Shown here one piece after another: positions 17,701 through 28,100 of a stretch of 64,000 nt of DNA. Source of the stretch: Saprospiraceae bacterium. GTDB lineage: Bacteria > Bacteroidota > Bacteroidia > Chitinophagales > Saprospiraceae. The DNA lies in assembly GCA_013214355.1 (NCBI GenBank), contig JABSSL010000008.1, positions 73,898 to 137,897 of the forward strand. Reading direction: 5' to 3'. Below the pieces are notes generated by a model that saw only the letters and a program-made list of their open reading frames with translations, did not search any database and was not told the DNA's origin. The first letter of the stretch is position 1, and the number at the start of each line of letters is the position of its first letter. A program made the position numbers and the translations under genes.

Positions 17701-19161
17701 CACACGCCCGGTGGCCAACAGACTAGAATTGTATTTGAATAATACCTCTAGAGCATCATCATTTGTAATTACCAAGCTCAAGAGGTAGTTACTATGTTCT
17801 ACCATGACAACATTATCCACAACAGAAACGCCACCTGCGGATTCTTCGGTTTCTAAAGGACTAGTTGGATAATTTTCAAAAACTAGAATGCTGTCAAAAA
17901 ACTCACCTTGTAGGCCTTTCCAACGCCTAATATCTGCCAAAGAAGAGTGTTGATACTCCCTTGCCTCGCTATGGCCATGTTGTAGGTTAGTGAGGAAATC
18001 GATTACTTTTTCCTCACCGTATAAATGAGCGCAAAGAGGGATAGTATTAATGTATAGACCGATTCGTTCAGCTGCATTCGGAAGATCAGTCGGTCGGCCT
18101 GAAACGGTAACGCCATACACTACTTCTTTTTTCCCAGTATAATAGGACAAAAGGATTGACCAGGCCGCTTGCATGATGGTGTTCACGGTCAGATGATGCT
18201 CCGTAGCATAGGATTGGATACGCTGTTTCAAATCGTCGGAAAAACGCAGGGTTAAGCGCTGCGTATCGAAACTACCTGTATTTCTTTCTTGCTGACTATC
18301 TACAAATGGGAGTAGGGTCCCTTCTTGAATATCTGCCAAATAATCTTCCCAGAATCTTTGCTGAGCATGAATATCTTTAGTGCGAAGGTATTTGATGTAA
18401 TCTTCGTATTTGTCAATGGGTACGATGGGAAGGCGCTTTCCAGTCAAGTAGCATTGATAGGCTTCCAGAAATTCGCCAATGATCAATGGGAATGACCAGC
18501 CATCACTGATGATATGGTGATTGGTCCATACCATTTTATACTGATCGTTATCTACTTTCAAAAGGCTCGCCCGCATCAATGGGGGCTGTCCAAGGTCAAA
18601 ACCCTTGGCCCGATCCTGCTTTAGATAGGCTTGAATTTTGCGGTCCAATGCGCTTCCCTGTAGATCGGTAAAATCGAGTCTTTCAATGGGCATGGGAGCA
18701 TCATGGTACACGACCTGAAAGGGAGTAGCCATTTCCTTATAAAAGAAAGCACTTCTTAAGATGGTATGATTCTGTTGCAAATAGCCCCACGCTTTCGCAA
18801 AGCTCCGCTCGTCCAGTTGATAGAAATCACAGGAAAATTGGTTGATATAAGTCCCGGTAGCCTCTTCGTAAATACTGTGGAATAGCATACCCTCTTGCAG
18901 GGGGCTAAGTGGATATACAGATGCTACCCGATCACTCCGTTTTGCTGTATCACCCGGCAACTTGTTAGAAGAGTAGTACTTGACCAGTTCCGCTCTATTG
19001 CCTTGAATAAAGGTGGTCACGAAAGGCTGATCTTTCAGAATTGCCTGGATGGCTGCTGGCTTCATTTTATGATGTAGCCCCTTCAGCACAAGCTTCCCCT
19101 TCTTGACTTCCAATGCAAGATCCAGTTGGTTAAGTTGTCCAATAAATTGCTGTACGTTCAT
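8791..19161 (-). CDS. NRPS-A: terminal three-module synthetase with thioesterase (dock-CAT-CAT-CAT-TE)
   Basis: A frame is open from 19215, but I start at the ATG 19159-19161: from there MNVQQFIGQLNQLD aligns exactly with the first residues of NRPS-B, and the start lies 16 bp after the NRPS-B stop. Numbering is from this start (3456 aa). Residues 1-60 are a TubC-like docking domain. Module 13 has C 80-510, A 540-1025 and T with Ser1074. Module 14 has C from 1130, A 1580-2070 and T with Ser2114. Module 15 has C from 2170, A 2630-3120 and T with Ser3167. The TE domain (3220-3456) has GYSIG with Ser3297, Asp3323 and His3428. The first C domain is the D-accepting type, matching the E domain that ends NRPS-B. 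The TE releases the finished peptide, probably by cyclisation. The second C domain reads HHIATDAW, with Ala for the usual Gly of HHxxxDG. Confidence 0.96.
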   Translation of the reverse strand: MNVQQFIGQLNQLDLALEVKKGKLVLKGLHHKMKPAAIQAILKDQPFVTTFIQGNRAELVKYYSSNKLPGDTAKRSDRVASVYPLSPLQEGMLFHSIYEEATGTYINQFSCDFYQLDERSFAKAWGYLQQNHTILRSAFFYKEMATPFQVVYHDAPMPIERLDFTDLQGSALDRKIQAYLKQDRAKGFDLGQPPLMRASLLKVDNDQYKMVWTNHHIISDGWSFPLIIGEFLEAYQCYLTGKRLPIVPIDKYEDYIKYLRTKDIHAQQRFWEDYLADIQEGTLLPFVDSQQERNTGSFDTQRLTLRFSDDLKQRIQSYATEHHLTVNTIMQAAWSILLSYYTGKKEVVYGVTVSGRPTDLPNAAERIGLYINTIPLCAHLYGEEKVIDFLTNLQHGHSEAREYQHSSLADIRRWKGLQGEFFDSILVFENYPTSPLETEESAGGVSVVDNVVMVEHSNYLLSLVITNDDALEVLFKYNSSLLATGRVQSISQHFELLVHQLTSDPKLTIAELNPLTVAEYNLIEQFNDTAASFPKHTTVLDLISATAQEKADETALIFAGQTLSYGELDKRANQVAWSLIEQGVKQGDIVGICLDRSFNMLIGLLGIWKAGGAYLPIDPNYPQERMAYLLKDTATRLVLCDAMTEASLPSQALTIRLEGLNRDGSTPAPVVQLKGNSPAYIIYTSGSTGRPKGVLIDHAALFNRLSWAQQYFALAPADTLLQKTHFCFDVSVWELFWPLMVGARLVVAKPDGQKDMQYLQDLIKRHAVTTLHFGPAALEVFLMYVNDDACKSLQRMMCGGEPLRPTHVKLFDEKLPHTRLYNLYGPTETTINVSCWPVPKFEAIDQISIGHPIANTKLYVMDEWGRILPPGLKGELHVAGPQLAVGYLNRPGLTHERFVIHQQLAGQRLYATGDIVLQQEDGSFLFFGRKDDQVKIRGYRIELGEIEKALMRSNLLSHCVVLSRPDQFQLQQLVVYYVAHTALESAALEQYLSTCLPEYMIPRLWVSLSTLPLNRNGKVDRKALPELTEKAPDSQDFIAASSLIEETLLQIWKDLLGVTQISVRDNFFVLGGHSLLAMRMLAGIRKHLKVDIPIRTIFEHPTIATLARQLDEPRSKANRPILSKKERPVYIPLSYAQERLWFIDQYQGSQAYHVPSILPMGGAIDEVILAKAFKALVERHEILRTVYYKEQGIPYQRLLSHEDWTLTLIGEEELGSQENWYQWATEEIAKPFDLGKDYMLRACLLKRPLGEHILVLVMHHIATDAWSNEILIKELLEFYTAFTEERVVTLQPLAIQYADFALWEREYLSKEILSAKLNWWKERLRGAEPLDLPTDFARPAVKSSRGGEESLSLSFPLSNDLKALSAESEATLFISMLALLKVLLYRYCGQADICVGAPVTGRNLPELEPLIGFFINNIVLRTKLSGQDTFANLLARIQRETLEAYDYQDAPFDQIVEAIGERRDNSRNPLFQVLLSVNQEARKSETSGKAPTLNQEMPISFNTALDLHLSVEESASGLSLSLAYSSDLFKPVTIKRMLSHFEQLCQAVVDDPNTPVGKLRLFGQEEAQQLQSGFNATQKAYPLEQTVLDLFEEKVNEMPKAIAVEFQEQRLTFHELNKKANQVANFLQTQGVETGSMVALCLERGMEMLIGMLGILKVGGIYIPIDPELPEDRVRYLLLDSGTKYALTDSPIAATLPQLTGLSLLALDQTDWQAASEERESVDLKGSDLVYVIYTSGSTGLPKGVLIEHRGLANLVFNQLDTMPLGPGKKVLQFSSISFDAAAYEIFVALASGSTLIIPDKRTILSANEMGDLLKGVDFATLPTSYQQFIEPHLEHLSTLVSVGEALDKTLGEKVKSLGVQLFNGYGPTENTIATSISLAPINSDGRVSIGNPFSNVAIYLFDELDNLIPIGVIGELVIGGAQVARGYLNQVEKSHDHFTEKEGMGRLYRSGDLAKRLPNGELEFVGRKDDQVKIRGYRIELGEIEKLVNSLPYVNSAVVIALPNDNGQKQLVGYIVFGDEQASCNQVNEYLRQLLPEYMIPTYWEILEYMPLIANGKADKQKLPRPDFSRELSQDFVPPRSETENKLAIIWQELLQVEKVGVLDNFFDLGGHSLLATRVIAHIERQLNVTIDIKAVFAYAQLAELAAYIDQADRGLQLPALAPQDRAAHIPLSFAQERLWFVDRLQGSLHYHIPMQLQLNGPLDVEALEFALRSVIQRHEILRTVYAQEEEWSTQRILSAEDWQLFHVEAKEFARQEDREDWLSQDLHRAFDLTQDYMMRARLLQYSPTKYALSVVVHHIAADGWSLSILVEETLQFYYSKQRGETLNLPPLAIQYADFAIWQRKHLTAEVMEDKLKWWAEHLQPNTPLQLPTDFSRPERQSNRGAFVGFEWDLELSKRIKAFSKEMGATLFMTLLSAFKLTLYRYSRQQNICVGTPVANRPQQELEGLIGFFINTLALQTSIDPQRGFRDLLETIKSNTLTAYANQDVPFEQIVEHLDPTRDLSRSPLFQAMFVLNNNPATAPTGTGDLEMVTQASDHYHAKYDLTLAVSESEAGLELGFIYCADLFQEEMISRMARHLKNLIHAALLAPDEAVGALRMLDVDEEERIIEGFNNTRQPFTKTETVVSLFESFAKHHPVQLAVVSGEKSLSYQELDERTNAIAHFLKEKYELKIGDRIGLMTQRSEWMIIGLLAIIKTGAAYVPIDPRFPIDRKQFIAADTQLKTLLTDRVSFADLAAHYEGSYELLEGRDWSDQPITSLATNLGQDDLLYLIYTSGSTGKPKGVLVEHASLLNYVFGIQERIQLDENPYCATVTDISTDLGNTAVFAALCLGGTIDVFSSALLESPASFFKYCEQLDLDLLKLTPSLLAYLLETEPERQLHCRNLLLGGEALSWTLLKALKDRFSGSKIFNHYGPTETTIGVLTNDLSNAIEYAKSPPIGKPIPNTSAYILDENRAPLPIGVIGTIYLGGAGVARGYHDRPQLTGERFLTNPFTKRKTERMYDTGDLGYWLPDGQICYAGRADHQVKIRGYRVELGEIEHTLQQCELVERCIVLCKQDQVGENYLLAYVVPRIEMDIPALNKFLQEKLPTYMIPARWIRIDKVPMTANMKVDHKALPDPGNDWHQSTYLAPRNALETQLVEIFNQVLQVEQLSVSDDFFKVGGHSLSALRVVLKISKVLDLPWLNVMDFFNHPTVAGLAEFITHSPRTSKQLTPLNRIEVSNENLFLIPPILGLPIVFNEFAKAAQGHLNAYGFRYKGIQLEEDFEKDIPSMAKTMLPDLLAIQQTGTFHLLGYSIGALVAFELSVLLEELGHTVNLVLVDRDSPGFAAGLSKKQRRALQADPSQAKTETENIDLLPNLFSDQERERIRLLYEHNHRIGKAYRPTSILNSPILALEAADGRKGSIMQAWAKLTTSTFEHQWLPGQHDDLFHKAHIPNILPLIYERTLKVSLEEG
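8794..12658 (-). other. NRPS module 15: C-A(Asp)-T-TE
   Basis: A-domain code read by eye is DLTKLGHIGK, matching Asp-type codes such as DLTKVGHIGK; His at the sixth variable pocket position argues against Asn. The A10 motif is NMKVDHK instead of NGKVDRK, with the catalytic Lys kept. T serine codon is at 9661-9663. This is predicted to be the last residue before release. Confidence 0.8.
12710..15778 (-). other. NRPS module 14: C-A(unassigned, possibly aromatic)-T
   Basis: Code read as DAYTVVGIAK, nearly identical to module 7. Thr at the fourth position is shared with Phe/Tyr codes (DAWTIAAICK, DASTVAAVCK), but the VVG part is unusual, so no firm call. T serine codon at 12820-12822. The C domain has HHIATDAW. 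Confidence 0.75.
15830..18920 (-). other. NRPS module 13: D-accepting C-A(Ser-like)-T
   Basis: Code read as DVWHMGLINK. It resembles the Ser code DVWHLSLIDK but has Gly for Ser and Asn for Asp, so Ser or a Ser-like residue is a tentative call. T serine codon at 15940-15942. C domain has YPLSPLQEGMLFH and HHIISDGWS. Confidence 0.75.
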
Positions 19162-19177
19162 TTGACCCTTCATTTTA

Positions 19178-22100
19178 TCAAATGGATAAGAAGTCTTCGT
19201 CTTCGTCCTCTTCATTTAGAAAAGCTTCAAGATCTTGATAGCTCACAGCACTATCAAACCCAAAATCAGAAGGCGTATGTTCGGTCTCTTTCTTGTTTTT
19301 GCAGTGTTCTATCAGCACCTTCAGTTCTCGTAGAAAAGAATTTGCTAATTGTTCAATTGTAGCTGCCTTAAACTGTAGATTAGAGTAGGAGCAGACGATT
19401 ATTAATTGGCCTGCGGCAATGGAGCAGGTAATGGTCAGAGGCGTATCCATTTGATTGTTGGGGCTACTGGCATAACCTGTATTTTCTGCCGCACCGAGCA
19501 ATGCTCCATCTGCCTCTAAGGCATTATCAAATTGCCCTAAGTAGTTGAATACAATATCCCATGCCACGACGCCGGCTAAGCGGGTTCTAACTTCCAGATC
19601 TAGATGTAAATATTTGAGTACCCCAAAACCAATCCCTTGGTCTGGTAGCTGTCTTAGCTGCTCCTTCACTGACTTGATTAAGTCTGCCTCCTTTTGCTGC
19701 GCGGGAGCCGCTAGTCCTACGGGATACATATTGGTGAACCAGCCAAGTGTTCTACTAACATCAAGTTTATTCGCAATGTCCACTCTTCCATGTCCTTCAA
19801 AGCCAATCACTACCTGATCAAATCCAGTCCAACTACATAAACAGCGACTCAAGGCGCTAAGTAGGATGTCATTGATCTGTGTATTGTAAGCATGATGCAC
19901 CTGTTGCAGAAGATCTGAAGTCAAATTTTGATCCAATCGTGCTGCATATTGAGCTTCCTCCTTAACGAGTGGAAATTTAGAACGGGTGTTTTCTTTCGGT
20001 AAAGGTCGATACGCATTTATCGCTTGTTCCCAATAGGGCAATTGTCCTAAAAGCTTATCTTGAATAGCCAACTCTACCAAGGCTTCCTGCCATTGACGGT
20101 AGGAACTGGTCTTGGGGCGCAACTCCAAGGCTGCCCCCTTCTCTACCGCATTCAAAAGAAGCGTCATGTCTTCCAGCAAGATCCTCCAGGAAACACCATC
20201 AATCGCCAGGTGATGGATGACTATCAATAGACGATTATGAGTGATTTCAGCAGGAGTTTTGATCAGCACAAAACGAAACAAATCCCCTGCTTCAATAGCT
20301 AAGGTTTCCTGATAATGATTGCAAAGGTCTTCCAGCTCCTTGGGAAATCCTTCGAGAGATCTTGCCCTCCAATCTTCAAGCTGGAGCTGAGACGACTGAT
20401 CACTATAATATTGTAACCACTCTCCACCTGCATTGGTGTATTGCAAGCGTAATGCATCATGCTGGGCTACTATCTTTTGTACCACTTCTGTCAATTGCTC
20501 CGGCGACAATTTCTTATCTATCTGAAGCAAGACAGCCTGATTGTAGTGATTGGGCTCATTAAAAGCCCGATCAAAGAACCAGGATTGGATAGGCGTTAGA
20601 CCGACTGCACCACTCAGATTACCTTGTTCCGCTTCTATTTCTTCTGCACCCGTTTTCACATGAGGTGCTAATTCTGCAATCGTCTGATGCATGAACAAAT
20701 CCCTAGGTCTGAGTGTGTATCCTGCTTGAGCCAGCTGACTCACTACCTGAATACTTACGATAGAGTCGCCGCCCAAAGAGAAAAAGTTATCAAACACACC
20801 TACTCTTTCTATACCCAGTAGGTTTTGCCAAGCTGTTACTAAGATTTCCTCTTCAATGGTTCTAGGTGGAGTGTATTCCTGCGCTGCCGTAGGAGCCAGG
20901 CTTGGCTTAGGCAAGGCCTCTTTATCTGCTTTACCATTAACGGTCAAGGGTATTTGTTCTAATGACATCCATATACTAGGCACCATATAATTAGGCAATC
21001 GCTCGCTTAAATAAGCTTCCAACCGCTTAGCATCTAGCGTATTGTTTGGCACGACATAACTTACCAATCTATCGTAGCCATTGTGATCTGGATGTGCAAT
21101 GATGACGCAAGCATTAACTTCTTCATGAGCTTGTAGCACTGCCTCAATCTCCGCTGGCTCAATACGATGCCCTCGAATTTTGATCTGCTCATCCGTTCTC
21201 CCGAGATAAATCATGTTACCATCAGCTAACCAACGAACGCGATCTCCGGTCCGATACAATCGCTTCCCTTTACGGAAAGGATGCTGGACAAAACGGTCCA
21301 CTGAAAGTCCGACCTTGTTTAGATATCCCCTGGCCAAACCGTCTCCACCAATGTATAACTCTCCCATTACTCCCCGGCCCACGAGATGCTGGGCCTCATC
21401 CATCACATAGACATCTGTGTTGAAAATGGGGTTTCCAATGGGCACACTATCCGTCATTTCTTGGCCTGGGCGGAAGAGGTGACAAATACAGCCCACAGTG
21501 GCTTCTGTTGGGCCATACTCATTATATATTTTAACCTTACCAGCAAAGGAAGCAGTCACTTGTTCTGCTAAACCCGTTGTCAACCTTTCTCCTCCCACGA
21601 TTAAGGTTCTAACCGAGGACTCACTTAGGTCCATACCCGTCAAGAGACGTAGATGCGAGGGCGTTAGTTTTAGCGTATCTATCCTATCGTCTTGTAGTAA
21701 AGGAAGTAGATCTGGCTGACCTTCTTCTTTAGAGGCTGCTATCACTATTTGTCCTCCCGTAATGAGCGGAAGAAAGATTGAAGTAACCGTTAAATCAAAA
21801 CCAATACTAGTATGTAAACCCATCGAAACCGTCAAATGGCTTGGATAAATTTCCCTACACCATTGCAGATAATTCGAAAGATTAGCATGCTCAATGGCGA
21901 CTGCCTTGGGTTGGCCCGTGGAACCTGAGGTGTATAGTACGTAAGCCAATTGATTCGTTTCCGGTCCAATATTTGGAGTAGTAGCAGGAAAGGTGCGGAT
22001 GTTTTCCGCCGCCTGATCTACGATTATCGTTTCTACTGATCCAAGGTCCATGACGGCAAGAGATATGGTGCTCGCGCTTATCAAGAAAGTCGCTTGGCTA

Positions 22101-25100
22101 TCTTGCAGCAAATAGTTGGCTCTACCCATTGGATATTCAGGATCGATAGGTAGATAGCCAGCTCCACTCTTTAGCACGCCCAAGATGGCAATCATTAGAT
22201 CGATGGATCGATCTAAGCAAATGGCCACTAAGGTGCTAGCTTGTACCCCTTTTGCCATTAGGTAGTGAGCCAGTTGATTGGATTTATGCTCAAGCTCCAG
22301 GTAACTAATTGCAGTATCACCTTGGCTCAAGCAGATAGCTTGTTGGTGGATAGCAACCTGCTCCCGAAATAGGTCAATAACGGTCAGATTGAGTTCATAA
22401 GGAGCAGGAGTAGTGCCTGCTAGCTTGAGGATTTCTTGTTCCTCGGCATCAGTCAGCAAACTAAATTGGCTGACAATAGTCTGCGGGTTCGAGACCAAAA
22501 CTTGTAGGATTTCTTGATAGGCTCCCATAAACCTGGAGATGGTCTCGGTCTTAAACAGATCCGTACAATATTCTAACTCCAAATGGATACCTTCCTCTTT
22601 CTGGGTAGCTCGTAGGGTAAGGTCAAACTTAGCACTTACGGGAGCCTCTGCCACTGGATAACAACGCAAGCCTTCCATTGATTCTTCTGCTGTACTAGTA
22701 GTACCTGGTGTATTTTGTAGAACAAACATGGCTTGAAACAGAGGGCTTCGACTAAGATCTCGCTCCGGGTCCAGTCGTTCTACCACTTGCTCGAAGGGCA
22801 CTTCCTGGTGTGCAAAGGCATTGAGTGTATCTTTTTTCAGCTGTCGTAAAAACGTTTCAAAGCTCCACGAGGGGTCTATTTTCGTTCTTAATACTATTGA
22901 GTTAATGAAGAAGCCAATTAAAGGCTCAATCTCTTGTAATTCACGGTTTCCGATCGCCGTTCCTACACTAATATCTTTCTGTCCGCTAAAGCGGTAGAGC
23001 AAGACTTTAAATGCTCCTAATAAAGTCATAAACAAAGTTGCTCCTTGTTCTAAGGATAGACGTTGCAAGTCTTTACTTAGACCCTGATCTAACATCAGCT
23101 TGAGTTCCGCCCCATTTGTACTTTGTACGGCCGGCCGTGGGTAATCCGTCAGCAGTTCCAATGGCTGAGCATCCCTAAGTCGTGCTTCCCACCAATCCAG
23201 CTTTTTGAGCATGATTTCATCGGTAAGATGCTTTCGTTGCCAAAGCGCATAATCTGCATACTGAACCGGAAGGTCCGCCAAGTTGGCTGGACGTGCCTCC
23301 AATCGACTATAATACAATTCAAAGAGTTCATCTACTAGAATAGACATTGACCAACCATCAGATGCAATATGGTGCATGACGATCATCAGCAAGTACCTAT
23401 CTGCGCTTTGCTCAATAAGATATACACGCAAGGTATGGTCCTTGGAAAGATCGAAAGGACGATCCATTTCTTTTCGTGTCCAATCTTCCAGGGCTTGTGT
23501 CGTTCCAAAGGAATCCGCTTGTAGGTAGGCGAGTTGCCAGATCCCCTTGGGCAATATCTCCTGTCTGGCTATCCCCTTTTCTTGTTGATAGACCGTGCGT
23601 AATATTTCGTGGCGATTAACGATCTCGCTGAAAGCGAATTCGAAAGCCGAACGATCCAGCGGCCCCTCTAACTGCAGCAACATCGGTAGGTGGTAATGGA
23701 CACTGCCTTCCAATTGGTCGATAAACCACAGGCGCTCTTGGGCAAAAGATAGGGGAATGAATTCAGGTCTTGGACCGACCTCGATCGGAGGTAAATCCAA
23801 ACCTTGTTGCAAGGTATCTATATGGGCAGCCAAAGTAGCTACGGTGGAGCATTCGAAAATGGATATCACACGCACCGCTACTTGCAATTGATGCTTGATC
23901 GCAGCAATTACCCGCATCGCTAGAAGGGAATGTCCTCCCAACTCAAAGAAGTCTTCATCAATGCCAATACGTTCTCGCTGCAATAATTCCTGCCAAATTC
24001 CAAGCAATACTTTTTCTGTTGGTGTTCGTGCTTCCTTAAAGTTTGTCGTAGAGTTAGGCTGCTCTGAGCGTATAGATTCATAGTCGGCCATGAGTTGCTT
24101 CTCATCTACCTTATCACTTAGGTTGTGCGGAATGTTGTCCAGTATAATGAACTCCGTCGGCTGCATATGCTGTGGCAGCCCTTTCTTACACTTAGTCTGT
24201 AATCTCTTCAAGATCTCGGGAATAGTGATCAGTTGTAGATCAGTGTCCCCTCTATTTTCGTCCCTATTTTTGCGGTAGGCATAAATATTATAGAGATTGG
24301 TTTCCTGTAGCAACTTTTCTTGTTCCAAATGAAACTGAAAACCTTGTGTTTGGAGCAAAGCGGTTATCCTGGCTAGGTTACCCTCCTCATCATGGACCTC
24401 AATCACCATCTGCTGGATCTTGGGCCAATCTGCTTCCTTGACGCCTTGTAGCACATCCCATTCACTCCGCTCTACATCTATTTTCAGTAGGTCGATACGA
24501 TCTATACCTTCGGAAGCTATAACATCGGATAAACTCAGTAATTGGCACCGATACTGTTCCTGCCGCATGGAACGTCCTACCAGTAGGTCAATATCTAATG
24601 CTTCGGTTTCTCTGGAGGCAGCCAATTGCTGTTCTAAGACGCTTTTCACATAGCGCTTATCTGCATTGAGATCCCCATATCGCCCCGACAACATAGTGTT
24701 TTCAGGATAGTGTGTAAAGGTGACCTCTTGTGCTCTATTGGACAATCCCGCCTTGAAAGCCTTTATTCGTTGATTTTCTCCATAAATCACGCTATTGGCT
24801 TGCAAAAGATCAAAAGTAGGTGGAAGCGGCTCAAATGCAAAGACTTGAGATTTGGGGTAGAGCAAGCTGACATACATGCTAAACACTCCAATATTGGCTC
24901 CAACATCAAATACTACGGCATCTTCTGGCAATTTAATGCCATGTTGTAGATAGCACTGCTCCGTAAAAATTTCATTATATAAAAAGAGTGTTTCGGATCG
25001 ATTTTCCTGCAATAATGTAAGGCCGCCATCCAGCGTCATTAGTTTATCTTGCAAAGATTCATGCTGCAGTAAGTACGCCTGTATGCGCTGGTCTATTTCA

Positions 25101-28100
25101 TTCAGGAATGACTTTCCTAATATTTTTGTTTGGAAATCGGGTGTTTCTTGCAGACTTAAGAAACACAGTAATTTATCGATGTTCTGTTCTGGCTGATGAA
25201 TCTTCAGGTGGGCTTCTTTCACCCAGGATTCTTCTCTAAGAAAAGCCTCAATTTCCTCCAGTTCTACTCTTTGTCCACGGATCTTCACTTGCCTTCCAAG
25301 GCGACCCAAGAATTCCAAGTTGCCATTGGGCAGCCAACGCCCCAGATCTCCAGTCCTATACAAGGTATCACCCAGTAGTTCTTGAAAGGGATTATTGATG
25401 AATTGTTGAGCTGTTTTTTCCGCTAGCCCCCAATAGCCAGCTCCGACGCCTACTCCTGAGACACAGATCTCACCAGGTATGCCTATGGGGCATAAATTCA
25501 GATTTTGATCAAGAAGCACAATATTCATATTGGCTAATGGTCGCCCAATGGGGACCCTAGGGGTGTTAGGAGCAAGGGCATCTGTGATTTCGTATTGAGC
25601 CACATCATCGGAAGCTTCGCATGGACCGTAGCCATTCAAAATCCTTACCTCAGGATACATCGAACGCCATGCGTTAACGAGTTTCACGGGGACTTGCTCC
25701 CCTACCATCATAATCCATTGTAAAGTTGGCAATGGTAAAACGGTAGCATTTTGTTGCATGTACTCAACTAATCCCCATAGATAAGAAGGAACGAACTCGA
25801 CGATGTGTACTTGTTCGGTATGGAGGCATTGTAGCAATAGTTCATAATCCAGTAGATCTACTTTATCAATAATCACCGTTGTACCTGACTTCAGGAGTGG
25901 TCCTAGGATCTGCCAGACGGAAATATCTGAGCCGATGCCAGCGCTTTGTAGAAAGTGGAAGCCATCAGGCAGGTCCAAAGCTTGATATTCGGCTAATATA
26001 TGGTTCATGGCGCCATCATGTCTGGTTATCGCGCCTTTGGGTGTTCCTGTTGAGCCCGAGGTGTAGAGCATATAGGCCCAGCTTCCCAGCTCGTTTTGAT
26101 TAGAACCATTTGTGCTAGAGGAAGCAACAATATCACTTGCATCTTTCAAGCAGTGAGTTTTGTCAGAGAGTATATCCCGTCCCTCTGCCGTCAACTGATC
26201 AACACATAGCAAGGCATCTAGCTTTAACTCCTCAAACTTGGACATGAGATCGCTCGAAGAAATCAAAAAATTTGTTTGGCTATCGCCCAACATTTTCTGA
26301 AGTCTTTCGCTCGGATTGTCCGTATCTAAGGGTACGTATACCGCACCGGCTTTTAGTATACCTAGTAGTGCCCCAACCAGGAAGGGGCTTCGTTCGAGAT
26401 GGATGCCAACGAAAACTCCGGGCTTTACGCCCATATTTTCTAGCACATATCTAATCTGATTGGCATAGGCGTTTAGTTCATCGTAGGACCAACGTTCTGC
26501 TCGATGTACTACGGCCGTCATTGCTCCACTTCTCGCGGCAATACGTTCAAACCGTAGGTTTATTGGCTGATTATTTTGTAAGTCTACAGAACCTTCATTG
26601 AACCTTATCCCATTTGCTGCGGGAGCAGTCCCTAGCAGAATGGCTTGCTCCTGTTCATCTAGTAAATTCAGGTTCTCTATGGTTTGTTGAGGGTTGAGCA
26701 CAATAGCCTCTAATAAGGTTTGATAGTGCTTAATCATCCGCTCCACCGTATGCCTTTCAAAGAGATCTGTACAGTATTGTACATTCAATTTTAGGCCATG
26801 ATCATCCGCTTCCAAATCAAAATTGAGGTCAAAGGTGGCATATTGCTCTTCAATCGCTTCCGATTGCAAAGCCCCCACATCCTTGCCTAACTCTTGATTG
26901 GTACTAGTGGCATTGTTCAAAGTAAAAGTGACTTGGAATATTGGACTTCGACCTAGGTCACGCATCTTTGTTACCGTATCAACGATCTGTTCAAAAGGAA
27001 GCTGCTGATGAGCATAAGCATCCAGGGTAGTTTGCTTAAGCTGTTTCAGCAGGTCAACGAAGGTGGAATGCTCCACAAGCTGAGATCGAATGGCGAGCAT
27101 ATTGACGAAGAACCCAATCAGAGGTTGAGTCTCGACCTGTTGTCGCCCTGCGATGGGCGTTCCAACACAAATATCTCTTTGCCTGCTGTAGCGATACAGC
27201 AATATTTTAAAAGCTGCCAGCAGTGTTGTATATAAAGTGGTTTGATATTTCTGTGTAAGGTGCCGCAATCGGGCATAAACTTCCTTGTTGATGGATACAT
27301 CTATGGCTGCGCCGCGAGTACTCTGGATATTTGGTCGAACAAAATCAGTCGGCAAATCCAGTGAAGGTACCTCCTCTAGTTGTTCGGTCCAATAGACCAA
27401 TTCCTTGGCCAACACGTCTTCTCCTAAAAACTCTCGTTGCCATACTGCATAATCCGCATATTGTACGGGCAAGCTTGGGAGGTCAGCAGTCACTCCTTTC
27501 CGCAAGGCCTCATAGATCTCCGTAAACTCATGCGTTAAGATATTCATGGACCAACCGTCCGCAGCGATGTGGTGGATCACTAAAGCCAACTGGAATCGAT
27601 TGGACTCTACTTCAATCAATTTAGCACGTAGCATATGGTCTTTGGCCAAATCAAAAGGACGGTCAATAAACTCCATGATCAACGCTTGGGCTGCTTGGGA
27701 GTTGGATAAGTCTGTAGCCATGGCTTTTTCCAGACACCATTGATCCTGCGGTAAAATAAACTGAAATGCCGTACCCGTTTCTTCTCGAAAAGTGGTTCTT
27801 AGCACTTCGTGTCGATTGACGATCTGTTGGAATGTCTGTTCTACCAAAAGGATATCCACCCCTCCTTCAAATGACATCACCATGGGAATATGGTATTGAA
27901 CACTACCCTGTAGTTGATCAATAAAGAAAAGTCTTTCCTGAGCAAAAGAAAGAGGCAGTTTCCCTGATCTTTCAACAGCCTGTAGTGTAGGTAAAGCAGC
28001 TTGTGGCTGACGGTTTTCCAAGAGTTGGGCCTGGCTTTCTACGGTTGAATATTCAAATAAATCTCGTACTGCCAAATCCACTTCGAAGGCTTTACGCAAT

